Program-made: the position numbers and the translations under genes | Shown here: positions 35,520 through 46,731 of the stretch, one piece after another | Layout: the number at the start of each line of letters is the position of its first letter | Numbering within the stretch: the first letter of the stretch is position 1 | The notes under the pieces: model-generated | What the model saw: the letters and a program-made list of their open reading frames with translations, nothing else | Databases searched by the model: none | Told to the model about the DNA's origin: nothing | Source: Maratus speciosus | Lineage: Eukaryota; Arthropoda; Arachnida; Araneae; Salticidae | NCBI GenBank assembly: GCA_963932465.1 | Contig: OZ010791.1 | Coordinates: forward strand, 319,792,283 to 319,856,282 | Direction: 5' to 3' | Length of the DNA: 64,000 bases

Positions 35520-36080
35520 AACATCTTATTTTGATAATTTTATTACTAATTTCAGTCAATAGAAATTGTAAAAATATTTTTACAAGGCTTTAACAGAAAA
35601 CACAACAATACAGAACAATGCACACATCTTACACAAATTGAACCAGACGACATGTTGCACGTTGTTAAATATATACTATTGCGCATAGTTTATCATACAA
35701 ATACATAATACGTTTCCTTCTAAAATATTATGAAAATATATGATGTACCTTTTTTAAAAAAAATATTTGACATGTAATTGGTTATATTTTCAAAACAACG
35801 ATTTTATTTAATTACGTAGTATTATAACAAAGCATAAATGAAAAATAACAATTTTTTGTTTTAAAAACTGATTTAAAAACAATGTTTTTTTTATTTTATC
35901 ACGGCAGAATATAACTCATAATTAACTTCCCGTGGCACATATTAATTAATGTATAGCTGGCTTCACCCTCTACTGGGCCCCTAATTTTACCGGGGCCTTC
36001 AATTTATAGGAAACTTGAAAAAAAAAAAACGATTATCCAGTTACACTCAGCAGTTACAAAAGTCAATGCTGCTTACGATA
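35520..36080. other. AT-rich DNA, nothing recognised
   Basis: No gene, repeat or tRNA-like sequence seen. Confidence 0.55.
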
Positions 36081-37052
36081 TCGTGCCGGGTGTCCCAAAA
36101 AAAAAAAAAATCCGTTGATTTTAAAATTCAAAAACTTGCAAATGGTGACAGATATTAAAATAATTCTTGCAGGGGTGTTATGCAAGATGTCAGGAGTTTG
36201 CTGCGAATCTCAGTTTTAGTTACAAATAGCATTGACAGATGGGGCTGCAAGCAATAACGCATAAATCCAGGCTCGATTTTTCGACCTCTCTCTTCTTCCA
36301 TGGGAAAAAAGGAGATTAAAATGTATTGAATGGATCCCGAAGTACCAAAAATCGGGTATGGATTGAGCACCTATTGGTCTCACCGCCATCTTTGTTTTGA
36401 AATTCGAACTAAAATAAAGAATCACAGTAAAAAAAAAACGGCTGATATTATACATTAGGGTGGAGCGTAAAATAAAACTTTTTTAATACAAAATCGGCCC
36501 TGTGTTCGATAGTTGCGTATTGTATTGCTTATTATGTAAAAAAAAAAAAAATCCGCCCCCTGAATTGATATCTTCATGCGCCCCAAGGGGCTCGAAATTC
36601 CCCAATTTTTGCTAAATTACGCTAATTTTCTTTAATTTTAATAGCTATTAAAATAAATTAACTTGTTCTTGGCCCATTGTGGATACAATGCTATTATGTC
36701 GCCTTACCATATGTAAAAAGTTTCAAATCCCTTGAACATCATCTTCATGCGCCCCAAGGTTCACGAAATCCCAGAATTTTAGCTAAATTACACTAATTTT
36801 CCTGAATTTTAATAACTATTAAAAAAAATAACTTGTTATTTGCCCATTGTGGATATAGTGCTATCATATCACCTTACCATATGTAAAAAGTTTCTAATCC
36901 GTACATCATCATCTTAATGCGCCCCAACAGGATTAAAACATTATGAAATGTGACAAAATTTGACTCATTTTAGATTTGCTTGAAGATACAGTTACGTAAT
37001 AAAAATCAAGATTTACACAAATTTTTATGAATTTCGGCTATATATTTTCCTT

Positions 37053-37513
37053 TTAAATATTTACATTTAACTCCTCACTTTTAATAAGCATTAAATAATT
37101 ATAAAAGGTAAGAGTAAAATGAGTTTTTAAACAAATCACATTTTTTGTATGAAAAGTCTCTCTCCTGGAACGTGACTCAATTTGAGTCCGAATGTACCCA
37201 TCACGTCTTTCATATCCACATACTGCTTCAGAGGCCTCTGTTACAAATTTAACAGTTCTCTCAGTTGCTTGTGCGCGACTTGGCAATTTCAACAGGCTTG
37301 GAAGAATTTTATTGCCTGCACTTTTGCACCATTCTTCAAGCTTTCAATTTCTTCTGTTCCCAATCTCCGGGTAATTGGAGTCTCCAGTCGTTCTTTTACA
37401 TCCCTCTCTAAATTTTGATTACCTTCAATTGAATTGACATAGTCTTTTTTGGAACCGTAATATTCCTGAAATTCCTGTTTTGTATATGACTTCGCTGCTG
37501 GATTTGACATCAC
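37053..37513 (-). pseudogene. left-arm copy of an unnamed arthropod mobile-element protein (C-terminal half)
   Basis: The minus strand has two overlapping frames joined by a frameshift near 37290. The first reads YGSKKDYVNSIEGNQNLERD and ITRRLGTEEIESLKNGA. The second reads LPSRAQATERTVKFVTEASE, AVCGYERRDGYIRTQIESR and FHTKN. The series FPCHTQAVER.VK.VTEAS..VCG...RDG.IR...ESR is one I recall from the end of a protein that is abundant and unnamed in arthropod genomes, often near inverted repeats. This copy keeps the C-terminal motif but not the N-terminal half. A matching copy lies in the other arm. Confidence 0.65.
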
Positions 37514-37853
37514 CTACGTTGCTGATGCTGATACTTCTGAAATAAAGTCAGACGGGCACGTGAGAATTTAAGGCAGGATATGTCATCATCACAGTGGAAT
37601 GTTTGATTAACTGCAGTGTTTTTTATGTCCGTAAGGACAATACGTTGTTTCAAGAAAAAATAGGAAATTATTCCGATCATATTAAGAAAAGAAGAAAACA
37701 TATCACTGTTACAAGAGCCCGTTTCTGTTTATATTGAAGTTCTGTTCAATTCTGTTTATATTAATTTAAGTATCTGGAGTCGGATTTGAGGGATATTTTT
37801 TACGTTCTGATCCAGAGAAACAACTATTTCGCTTATGAGAAAAACTTCTTGCT

Positions 37854-38320
37854 ATGTTAGCAGATGGTATGAAGCACAGTAGGGAATTCGCATTTAGACG
37901 CATAAAAGTAGAAAATGAGAGCCAGCAGAGAAGACCGCTACAAAACAGGAATAAAAGGAAGTTTAGGGTTCCAAAAATAGATTTTGCAGCAGCAGATTAT
38001 GTCAATTTAATTGATGGGAATCAAAGATTAGAGAGAGGTGTGAAAGAACGAGTGGAGCCTCTAATTACCAGGAGATTCGGGAAAGAAGAAATTGAAAGGT
38101 TCAAGAATGGAGCACTAGGTGCGGGCACTGAAATTCTTTTAAACCTGTTGAAATTGCCATGTCACGCACAAGTAACTGAGAGAACTGTTAAATTAGTAAC
38201 ATAGCCGTTTGAATCCGTATCCAGATATGAATGAAAGGAAGGATAAATTGGGACTCAAATTGTTTCAGGTTCGAAAATGAAGACTTTTGATACAAAACGC
38301 GATTACAAATTACAAACTGA
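37854..38320 (+). pseudogene. right-arm copy of the same unnamed protein
   Basis: A 116-codon frame (37854-38204) includes HSREFAFRRIKVENE, FRVPKIDFAAADYVNLIDGN, QRLERGVKER, ITRRFGKEEIERFKNGA and LPCHAQVTERTVKLVT, then a stop. Degenerate sequence (GTQIVSGSKMKTFDTK) continues to about 38320. It extends further towards the N-terminus than the left copy, with HSRE..LRR and FRIP.L.F.A.DY.DLI family hallmarks. The stop after KLVT removes the VCG...RDG motif, so this copy is also dead. Confidence 0.65.
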
Positions 38321-38933
38321 AAGCATTTAAAAACTGGGTCTAATCCTACACAGTATAATTATTATTTGCTTATTCTCAGGAGCTAAATGTAAACACGGAA
38401 AAAAACACAAATTATATCATATTGTTGTCGAAATTAATAAAAATGTCAAACATTTATTATTTATTTATTTTTATTATTTAGTAAAATCTTCCAGTAAACC
38501 TGAAATAAGTCACATTTTGTCAGATTTCATAATGTTTTAACCCTTTTGAGGCACATGAAGATGATGTTCAAGGGATTTCGAACTTTTTACATATGGTAAG
38601 AGGACATAATAGCAGTGTACCCACAATGGGCCAATAACAAATTTATTTTTTTTATAGCTATTAAAATTCAGAAAAATTAGTGTAATTTAGGTAAAATTCC
38701 AGGATTTCGCGCCCCTTGGGGCACATGAAGATGATATTCAAAGGATTTGAATTTTTTTACATATGGTAAAGAGACATAATAGCATTGTATCCCCAATGGG
38801 TCAATAGCCAATTAATTTTTTAATAGCTATTAAAATTCAGGAAAACTAGCATAATTTAGCTGAAATTTGGGATTTCGCGCCCCTTGGGGAGCATGTAGAT
38901 ATCAATTCAGGGGGCGGAATTTTTTTTTTACGT

Positions 38934-39614
38934 AACTAGGGAGGGTTCGCCCCACTGCACGCTGCGCTCACCAAACACCTGTATAAACGCTTCGCGATTT
39001 CATTCGGTATCACGAAGCAATCCCTATTTTTTAGCCAACGACAGACGTAATTATTTCGCGTTTCCATTCTAGATCGCTTCGCGATTTCTTATTTTCTATG
39101 CATTCAATTTTTAGATTCCACTTGGTAAAAACGCGCTCCTCTCCAACTCCTGACAATTTTATTTCCTTATCTCCAAGCACATAATCATTAGAGCTTACAG
39201 AGTGTCATAATTATAAGAATTATTGCATATATAGTGTTACGAATGTTGTAAATAGTTAGTGTTTGTGCTTAAAAATATGTAAATAGTTCAATTAAGCTCT
39301 ATTCATAAGCTAATATTAGTTTTTGTTGTATTGAAATATCTCAATTTGTTCATTTTCTGCAAGCAAGTAACCCTATTGGATTTCAATGGGAGTCTATGGA
39401 AATTTGGCGAAAATATGGAAATAGCACCAAGTTAGCGTCACTTTTAGCGACTAATTTTGGTCGCCAAATTTGACGATATATCGCTAAGTTGGCGACGTTT
39501 GGCGACAGAGCCGACCCCCTTATAGCGTCAGAACGCTTTGACCAATCAGATGCGTTTCGTGGTATCTACGCAGATTTTCATTGGTCCAATTCTAAATCGT
39601 TACTTTTATATATA
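38934..39614. other. insertion in right arm; GC-rich start, CCAAT/TATA-like promoter block at right end
   Basis: The left part has GGGTTCGCCCC, CACGCTGCGCTC and repeated CTTCGCGATTTC, much less AT-rich than its surroundings. Near the middle, TGTTACGAATGTTGTAAATAG (39232) resembles starts of Gypsy-type LTRs as I remember them. The right part has GACCAATCAG (CCAAT at 39542), ATTGGTCCAAT (39590-39600) and TTTTATATATATA (39604-39616). This could be a solo LTR or a decayed promoter. A Helitron-type end is another option for the GC-rich start. No ORF. Confidence 0.35.
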
Positions 39615-39616
39615 TA

Positions 39617-40069
39617 CCGGGTGTCCCAAAAAGAACTGACTGATTTTAAAATTCAATAACTTGCAAACGGTGACAGATATTTAAAAAATTCTTGCAGGAG
39701 GGTTATGCATAAGGTCAAAAGTTTTTTTACAGTGATTTTCAATTTTAGTTCGAATAACAAACAATAGATGGCGCTGCGATCAATAGACGCTGAATTCAGG
39801 CTCGATTTTTGGTTCTTCGTGGCCCGGATAATACATTTCCATCTCCTTTTTCAGCATGGAACAAGAGAAAGGACTAGAAATCGAGCCTGTATTTAGCGAC
39901 TATTGCTTACAGCGCCATCTATTGTTTGTAAATCGAACTAAAATTGAAAATCACTGTAATAAAACTTTTGACCTTATGCATAACCCTCCTGCAAGAATTT
40001 TTTTAATATCTGTCACCGTTTGCAAGTTATTGAATTTTAAAATCAGTCAGTCCTTTTTGGGACACCCGG
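39617..40069. mobile_element. 453-bp foldback MITE, ends CCGGGTGTCCCAAAAAG
   Basis: TA on both sides (39615-39616, 40070-40071). The ends CCGGGTGTCCC are exact, and the whole element folds on itself, with landmarks AACTTGCAAACGGTGACAGA, AGATGGCGCTGCGATCAATA and AGGCTCGATTTTTGG in the left arm. Its end sequence matches those of the 36.09-40.25-kb composite, so both belong to one mariner-type family. The 89-codon plus-strand frame inside it reflects the palindrome, not a gene. Confidence 0.9.
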
Positions 40070-41334
40070 TATATAGAAGGATCAGCAATACAATACGCAA
40101 CTTTCGCAAACCGGGCCGATTTTGAATTCAAAAATTTTTATTCAACGCTCCATTTTATTATACATAACCCCCTGCAAGAAATTTTTTAATATCTGTCACC
40201 GTTTGCAATTATGTAATTGAAAAACCATCGGTCATTTTTGGGACACCCGGTATTTCGGGCGTCCTTTAAACTGGCCAAAAAATAATTTAATTACCATTCC
40301 ACCGGCACACAGTGGAGTATTTGACCCGAAATCCTGGCCAAAAATATTTTTCTATGTAATTATAGTCCGATTGCCTTGAAATTGTTAGGTGTTATTGGGT
40401 ATCACTATGGCATGTTTGGTATTATAAATGAAGTCATAGCATTTACGGTTCATTTAGAGAGACACCCAAAAGAATTCCCTTACATTATGATCTATGGGAA
40501 AAAATCGTTTGCTCTGTATTTTAATGATATCACACTACTTTAAATGTACTTAAATTTATATACATCACTGAGGAGTACTAAGGCACTTATTGTAGAGTAT
40601 CGTGTGCATAGAATATATAATTCATTTACAGGGACACACAAAAGAATTTGGCTGAAGAATAAATTTAACTATTGAAGTCTATGACCAATAATCGCTGGAA
40701 GTGCGTTTGTAGTTGTGATATGCATTTTTAAATTGAACTTTTTTTTTTTTACATTACTTGGTGTGATTACACTTTATAGATCATATACAGGGCTGCATTT
40801 TATAAATATTTTAACAACAGAGAAAAAAAAGATCATACTTTACGTTACTTACTTACCTACTCCTACTCCTACTACTACGTCTATTACTACTTAAGTACTC
40901 TTACTTACGTACGTACAATCTCCTTAGACATAATTTACGAAGAACACAAAGAAAAAAGAAGTTCAAATATTAATTTACCAAGTACATATTTTAAAATAAG
41001 AATACATCACATGCCCATAGTCTTAACATTATGGAAGGGAGTTTGGAAATTGAGTGACTAGCAGCTTTAAATGTTTACTGTTTATAAGAGAAAAATAATT
41101 GTTGATAGATTGTATTATTTACTAGTAATGTTTAATTAAATGTATTTAATTATACTATCTATAAAATTTATTATTTACATTTAATTTACTTTAATAATAA
41201 TTGTTACATTTAGTTTTCATTTAATAAAAATTATTTATATTTGATAAAGTTACATTTAATAATACATTTAATAAAGTGGAGTCTCTGCAGTATAGAGATG
41301 CTGGTTCTTCAGTGTATTTAATAGATTATCAGTC

Positions 41335-41885
41335 TCAATCTGATTCTTCAGAACTCTGTTTTTCATCTTCTTCATCCCAATCTTCTTGGCTTTTATCAGG
41401 ACTACCATCAGACCTAGTTGAAAGAAGACGTTGTAGGGCCTCACTACTGTATGGCTTGCTCTTTTTCCTTGGTATTTGTCTAGAGCAGTTTATAAAAGGA
41501 TCGTTGCTTAAAAGCAGCCAATTTGCATCAACTCTATTGTAAACTTCTCTATTGCATTAGCTTGAGTACTTTGTACGGTACTGTCTAAATTGTTTGTTTC
41601 TGGCCTCGGCAGCTTCTTCTGACCGTTGGCCAATGGGTACGTCTGCTTTCTTAATTATAGCGCCACCATGAATCAAAACCTTGTGCATTGTTGGAATCAT
41701 GGGGTACCTATTGTAAGGTTCACATACAGTCTTGCTGCTTCATCAGCAGATGTTTGGAAATTTTTTCGTCAATGCGATGCCCACTTGTTATGTCTTTTAA
41801 TATTACTTACACCCTTTTAATCATTTCTGCGTCTACTCCAGACTTCTTTAATTTCCTACTTCCTCCCCTTATTTTCAATCTATGA
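41335..41885 (-). pseudogene. decayed arthropod mobile-element protein (C-terminal region), function unknown
   Basis: Minus-strand pieces in order: GVDAEMIKRV-like start, VILKDITSGHRID, QTSADEAARLYVNLT, PTMHKVLIHGGAIIKKADVP, IGQRSEEAAEARNKQFRQYR, LLSNDPFINCSRQIPRKKSK, ALQRLLSTRSDGSP and an acidic end DWDEEDEKQSSEESD before a stop. I recognise the order AR.YV..Y.WYPM..T.HK.LIHG, LPIG.LSEEA.EARNK..R.YR and LLL.SDP from an unnamed, high-copy arthropod protein. There are several frameshifts; the last ~100 codons are continuous. It might be a transposase of an undescribed group, but I see no DDE signature in this part. Confidence 0.7.
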
Positions 41886-42987
41886 GCCCCCGAAATTAAT
41901 TGAAGAAGCTTTTGTCAGTAAATAAGTATTTACAATTTTAAGCCAATCTAATATTTATATGAAGATATATCAAGTTGCGTACGTATGTACGTACCTACCT
42001 ACGAACTTACATGCATACATATAGAATCTGTAGGGGTAAAAGCTCTCAGACAATATCCTGTAAGCTAAAGACGTACAATACAGATAGTTCAGTCAAATAG
42101 TCAGAAAATAGGGCCGATTGATGCAAAAATCTGCTAGAAGATTTTATGTTTTTTTAAGTGTTTATGGGGATGCTAATAACAGGGTTTTCCAACAAAATAT
42201 CTCGAAGCTAAAGTTTGTGGAGACAAAAATCTACGAAATTTTCGAATATTTTTCAGATTTTTGCCTATAACTCAAAAATTATTAAATTTTTGTGCACCAT
42301 ACTTCATTATAAAAAGGAAAAACATTTAATTCTTTACAAATTTCCTAATGAAAACGTTTTTCTATACCGAATACTAAACGCGCCACGGCTTTTTGAAAAC
42401 TACACCTTTTTTCAACTTCACAGAAAGTGACTTATTTTTCGTCTCCCATCCTTCAAAAATTTCTTTTCATCACAAACTGGGGAAATGAAATATACCTATT
42501 GCTGAATAAATAATATAAGAGAGAAAAGAAATTTTCAAGAAGGGTGGGCAGAAGGAATGGTTGCCAAATTGTACTTTTTGTCGTAAGTTGTACGATTTTT
42601 AGTTCTTTTTAGGTCTATAGCGCTTTTCAGGTATTAGGTGTACGTTTAAATGTGTCCCTACGACAATTTCTTCCTTTTTTTCTACCACATCCTACTTTCA
42701 ATAGTTTAAAAAGAAATATTTTCCAGTTTGCTTTAAAATTTCACCTTTCACCAAAAAAAAGTTATACACATACACATCAAATGTAAAAACGGCTTCTTTC
42801 AGATCAGCAATACAAAAATCTTTGGAAAGTTATGTAATATTAACTACGCATTTGCTGAAGCATTAGATCCTATGAATTTGACCTTATTATAGATTATAAA
42901 TATCCACAACATAACATTTTAAATTTAGTATAACTGTATTTTAAGTTTAGATATTTTGTTTGATTTATTATCACTCTTTATGCTTAA

Positions 42988-43059
42988 CCCCTAATCGTCG
43001 AGCCTGATACAATTATGGGCAAATTGCCCGTGTATGTATCGATCGCGACGATTACAGGG
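42988..43059. mobile_element. 72-bp TTAA-flanked mini-element with central palindrome
   Basis: TTAA at 42984-42987 and 43060-43063. Ends: CCCCTAATCGTCG and the complement of CGACGATTACAGGG (CCCTGTAATCGTCG). The centre holds the palindrome GGGCAAATTGCCC. Size, target and layout match the 74-bp element at 23210 although the sequence differs. Probably piggyBac-type. Confidence 0.8.
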
Positions 43060-43383
43060 TTAAATAAAAAGTATTATTTTTGTGGGGTGTTCATTGCTAA
43101 AATTTTAATGATCCTCACTAAATTGTAGGATGATTTGATTTATCTTTATTCTTACAATTTAATTAAATTTTCATTCATACTGTGATATGACTGCAAAATT
43201 AATTAAAAAATGTTAACAGAATAATGTAGTACAAATATAGTTGGATAATAATGATTACATCGATTACTTAATAATAACTACCTTTTTAAAAAAATTCGAC
43301 TCACACATTCAGCATAGTTTAGAATAGTACGAAAAATGATAATAGCTCGATAAGGGAAAAAAAAAAAGATAAAAAAATAACTA

Positions 43384-44479
43384 GTGTCAATCAAAATCTT
43401 CCGTCACAACAAATTTTTAGCTAGAGACCAAAACAAGAATCGCTTCATTTCACTGCTTAAAACAGAGTTTCAAAATAAAAGAATTCAAGCTGACCACACA
43501 GAAGCAAACGCTGATGTTAGGATTGTTACCTCAGCCATTTCAGAGCCGAAGCCTTTGAGAGTGTAGTATTGTCGGAAAAGGCGTTGATTTTCTCGTGATC
43601 ATGACCAGCTTGGGATGTCAACACAAAAATATGTGTTTCCGAAAACCAAGAAGAGGGAACATCGAAAACCAAGTGGTTTTCAACCGTGCCATATAAATAC
43701 AATTACAGCAATGTTCCTTTCACTCATTAAATCAGAGGATGCGATACAACAATCGTCCTTTTTGGGCAAGGAAAGTCAAAGTTTTGTAACACTTTGAAAA
43801 AACATCATCAGCTTAAGGAAATAACCTGTATGTTCAATTAACCCGAGTCAACCCTTGACGAAATCATCAAAGCTGGAGAAAAATGCATTTTTGGACTATA
43901 CTGTGGATGCATAGACACCACATAGACTTCGAACACCTTGAGGTTCCAGTTGCCACTAAAATTAACTTTATCTTGCAAGGCTACCACCAATGCAAGAGGC
44001 TGCTTAGCATAATTTCCTCCCATATTGTTATGAGGCACAAGCTTGGCTAGGAAACAACACCCCCCTGAAGAATGGGGTTGGGACGGTCCCTTTAAGCCAG
44101 TTTTTAAATGTGCCAAAACCCTGCACCTTAATCCATGCTGCATGCTGTCTCATGTAGCTGTGTAAAAGGGTGCGGCAAGGCATGTTCTTGTCAAAAATCA
44201 GGACTCAAATACATGACAATTTCCAAAAACTGTAACGCGGTCAACTGCAAAAAATGTGGACGACATTATGCACCCAGAAGAAGAGGATTATGAAGCTGAT
44301 GCCTAGGAAGCCATCGACCAAACTAGCATCGACGATGACTTTGACAACCATGTTGACGATGTCGCAACAAGCTCAAAGAAGATCAAAGTTGTTGAAAAAG
44401 AAGCAACCTACTCGTTTGCTCCTCAAGCTGAGGTTGACGGACCAAACCCACTAACACGCAAGCAATCCATAAATTACTA
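43384..44479 (+). pseudogene. broken gene with PIN/FEN-like N-terminal segment and CxC zinc-like C-terminus
   Basis: The first frame (43384-43566) reads HNKFLARDQNKNRFISLLKT, EANADVRIVTSAIS, which fits the FL..D.NK.R.I.LL ... DAD..IV..A segment of an unnamed metazoan family I associate with a PIN/FEN-like nuclease fold; the later GEDTDLL motif is degraded. Further pieces follow after frameshifts: STVPYKYNYSNVPFTH, IRGCDTTIVLFGQGKSKFC, IIKAGEKCIFGLYCG, then EEWGWDGPFKPV. From 44153 comes CSCVKGCGKACSCQKSGLK and CNAVNCKKCGR, a cysteine-rich C.C.KGCG..C.C.K.GL...C..C motif, and then an acidic tail (HPEEEDYEADA, IDDDFDNHVDD). It has many frameshifts and no start region. The role of this family in the transposon is unknown. 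Confidence 0.7.
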
Positions 44480-46687
44480 AATACATTAAAAAAAATGTTA
44501 CCGTAACTCTTATTTACATTCATGTAAATACGTATTATTAATTTTCTCCACTTAAGTTCTAAATACGGAAAAAAATACACTGTTGTCAAAGTTTTTATAA
44601 TGTTACTGCTGTAATTAACCGTTATTGCTGTCATGCAAATACCTTTAATATAAACAAATTACATTAAAGAGGATAAAATTAATAAAAAATGGTGTCAAAT
44701 GTTGTTTTTTGCCACTCTCCACAAAATTAGAAAAGAAGTGTATTTTTCAGAAAGCCGCAGCGCACTTAGTAATGGGTTCAGAAAAACGTTTTTGTTGTGA
44801 AATTTGTAGAGAATTTAATGTTGTTTCTTTTTTTAATTAAGTATGGTACACAGAAATTTTATAATTTTTCAGTTATAGCAAAAAAAAAAGTGAAAAAAGT
44901 CCGAAAATTTCGTGGTATTTTTTGGCTCCACAAAGTTTAGCCTGGAGATATTTTGTTGAAAATTCCTGTTATTAGCATCCCCATAAACACTTTAAAAGCA
45001 TAAAATCTTCTAGCAGAATTTTCGCATCTATTCCTGACAATTTGACTGGACTAAGAGTAAAAATATAGTTTTTATCTCTTTTGGTTGCAGCAAAGAATGG
45101 GATTTAAATAGTCCTACGGAAAAAAAGATTGTATAAAAAATGGCAACAATATGTGGAAGATGTTTTTGCAGAAATTGGCACTCAAGACTATAACTAATAC
45201 GATTATAATTCAAACATGGTCCGGCACAGCCCGGCACATACTTAAAAAGCTTTCGACAGGTTTAAATTACAAAGTCAAAAACACTTTAATAATAAGCCTT
45301 TTATACCTTTAATGTTTTTTATTACATTAAATACTAGACTATTTAAATTAAGACATAGTTTAACACTAAGCTCTGACCTTTGTTAAACACGTAAGCCCTG
45401 TTTAGTTTCAATTCAACTATTCATTGAGCCACAAAAAATATATTTAAACATAACGACAAAGCCAAAAAGGAACACGTCTTCTCACAAAGAAACTTCCTCT
45501 TCAACTCAGGCCAGGAGCCACCGGATATAATTCAGGCTCCTAAAATAGACATAGAACGACGCACCAATTAGTTAGCAATTATAAAATATGATTTTTACAA
45601 TTGTTGACGAAATTTTAATTTTTGCATTTTTCGCCAGGTTTTTGGGTCAAATACTCCACTGTGTGCCAGGGGCTTGATTTTATTATCTTCGAACGAAACT
45701 CCGGCACGCTATTCATTTTAGCAGATTAGTGATAGTGAAGTCGTCGTTGAATTTTGTCTACGTCGGAATTCAGGCAGTTCACACCTGTTTGATAGATCTG
45801 TTACCTATGCTTTTTTTATGTTCGGCGAACCTGTTGCTAATATGGCACTTACATATAAATGGAAATTTTATCTTTCTTACTGTTTTCAGACATTCATCTG
45901 TGAAATAAAATATTCTAAGCACAACATTGTGATAATGTTCTTATATACTCGTATTTTAGTTTACCGTTTAGTTAAAATATGGTGCATCTATATGAAATTG
46001 TCAAATACGGGATACAAAATTTGGTTAGGTCAGACGATTTTAGAAAAAAGCGAATAGCCAAGGAAGCAGTAATAGAAATACTTGATAATCAGTGAATAAG
46101 TAATTCTGTAATGTAGTATATAACACTTAGAATAATAAATACATGCCAACAGTATAAGAATTATTTTCCTTTCTTTTTATATTTCAAAATGAATAAGGGC
46201 AAAGAAAGAGTTGTTAAAATATTCAATTCCCACCGTTTATTACACTTTCTTAATAAATCAAACAATTCTTCATTCACAGTGAAAAAAAAATCTATAGAAA
46301 AAGATAATACTTTTCTGAAAAACTGACTTTTATATTTTTCGTTTTATTTACAAATATTTAATCAAATATCGGTACTTCGATTTTAGTCTTCTTTGGTAAA
46401 CGAATTATTGAATAAGCATAATTAAAAATAATTTGATAAGAAACTATTTGACATCTGTTTTATATATATAATGTTCATTTCAGAAATACTCAGAAAAATA
46501 CTGTTCGGAAGCGTAGAGTTTGTCTTATTACAGACCGGGACAAAAATATATAAATGAAGCTGCAAGGTAGAAAATTTTGGTTTGAGCTTTTACATTTTAA
46601 ATCTGTTTCAGATAAATGTCAATGACAAAACAACATTTTCAGGTAATGTTGTTCTACAGATATGTCTATTTATAGCCACTATTTGTT

Positions 46688-46721
<34 letters not shown>

Positions 46722-46731
46722 TACATATATT
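46688..46731. repeat. (TA)n microsatellite with ATGTAT interruption
   Basis: Alternating TA with an internal ATGTATATAT and a flanking ATACATAT, partly palindromic. Confidence 0.9.

Larger units (their letters stand above)
36086..40250. mobile_element. 4.2-kb inverted composite with CCGGGTGTCCC ends
   Basis: Both ends are CCGGGTGTCCCAAAA and its inverse. After the terminal MITE-like part come long inverted arms: 36461-37505 matches the complement of about 37925-38935 and continues at 40080-40165, so the right arm was split by an insertion at about 38934-40080. Each arm has repeated blocks with GCGCCCCAAGGGGC-type sequence, CCATTGTGGATACA and CCTTACCATATGTAAAAAG. Each arm also contains a copy of the same protein-coding fragment, facing outward from a ~330-bp centre. 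Arm divergence (point changes, indels) indicates age. The arrangement could be a transposon with kilobase-long inverted repeats, or two elements fused head to head. Confidence 0.75.
42087..45051. mobile_element. 2.97-kb foldback element carrying a PIN-like/CxC protein relic
   Basis: Ends GTTCAGTCAAATAGTCAG and the inverse of GTCCAGTCAAATTGTCAG, with TA on both outer sides (42085-42086, 45052-45053). Arms of ~330 bp pair: 42087-42430 with about 44740-45051, including GTTTATGGGGATGCTAATAA against TTATTAGCATCCCCATAAAC. The centre contains a plus-strand coding relic and a 72-bp TTAA element. It lies within the larger 40.3-45.67-kb element and is therefore the younger of the two. Confidence 0.75.
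40299..45672. mobile_element. 5.4-kb element with ends GGCACACAGTGGAGTATTTG, containing nested elements
   Basis: GGCACACAGTGGAGTATTTG followed by ACCC (40304-40327) is mirrored at 45644-45667, with further imperfect pairing to about 40345 and 45626. A few outer bases (CCACC/CCCCT) may also pair. I see no clear target duplication. Inside are an imperfect direct repeat near 40430-40700, a minus-strand coding relic (41335-41885), and a second foldback element (42087-45051) that itself contains a 72-bp TTAA element. Without the nested element it would be about 2.4 kb. The coding relic between its own ends suggests that the TMHK/VPIGQ protein family belongs to this transposon. Confidence 0.75.

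Noticed and set aside
36155..36455. Two overlapping minus-strand ORFs (71 and 79 codons)
   Set aside because: They lie in the terminal MITE-like part of the 36.09-40.25-kb composite; the open frame reflects the repeat sequence.
39856..40125. 89-codon ORF in the CCGGGTGTCCC element
   Set aside because: The element is a palindrome; the frame spans its right arm and flank and has no homology signal.
43838..44143. 101-codon minus-strand ORF
   Set aside because: It is antisense to the plus-strand PIN-like/CxC pseudogene, whose motifs explain the sequence.
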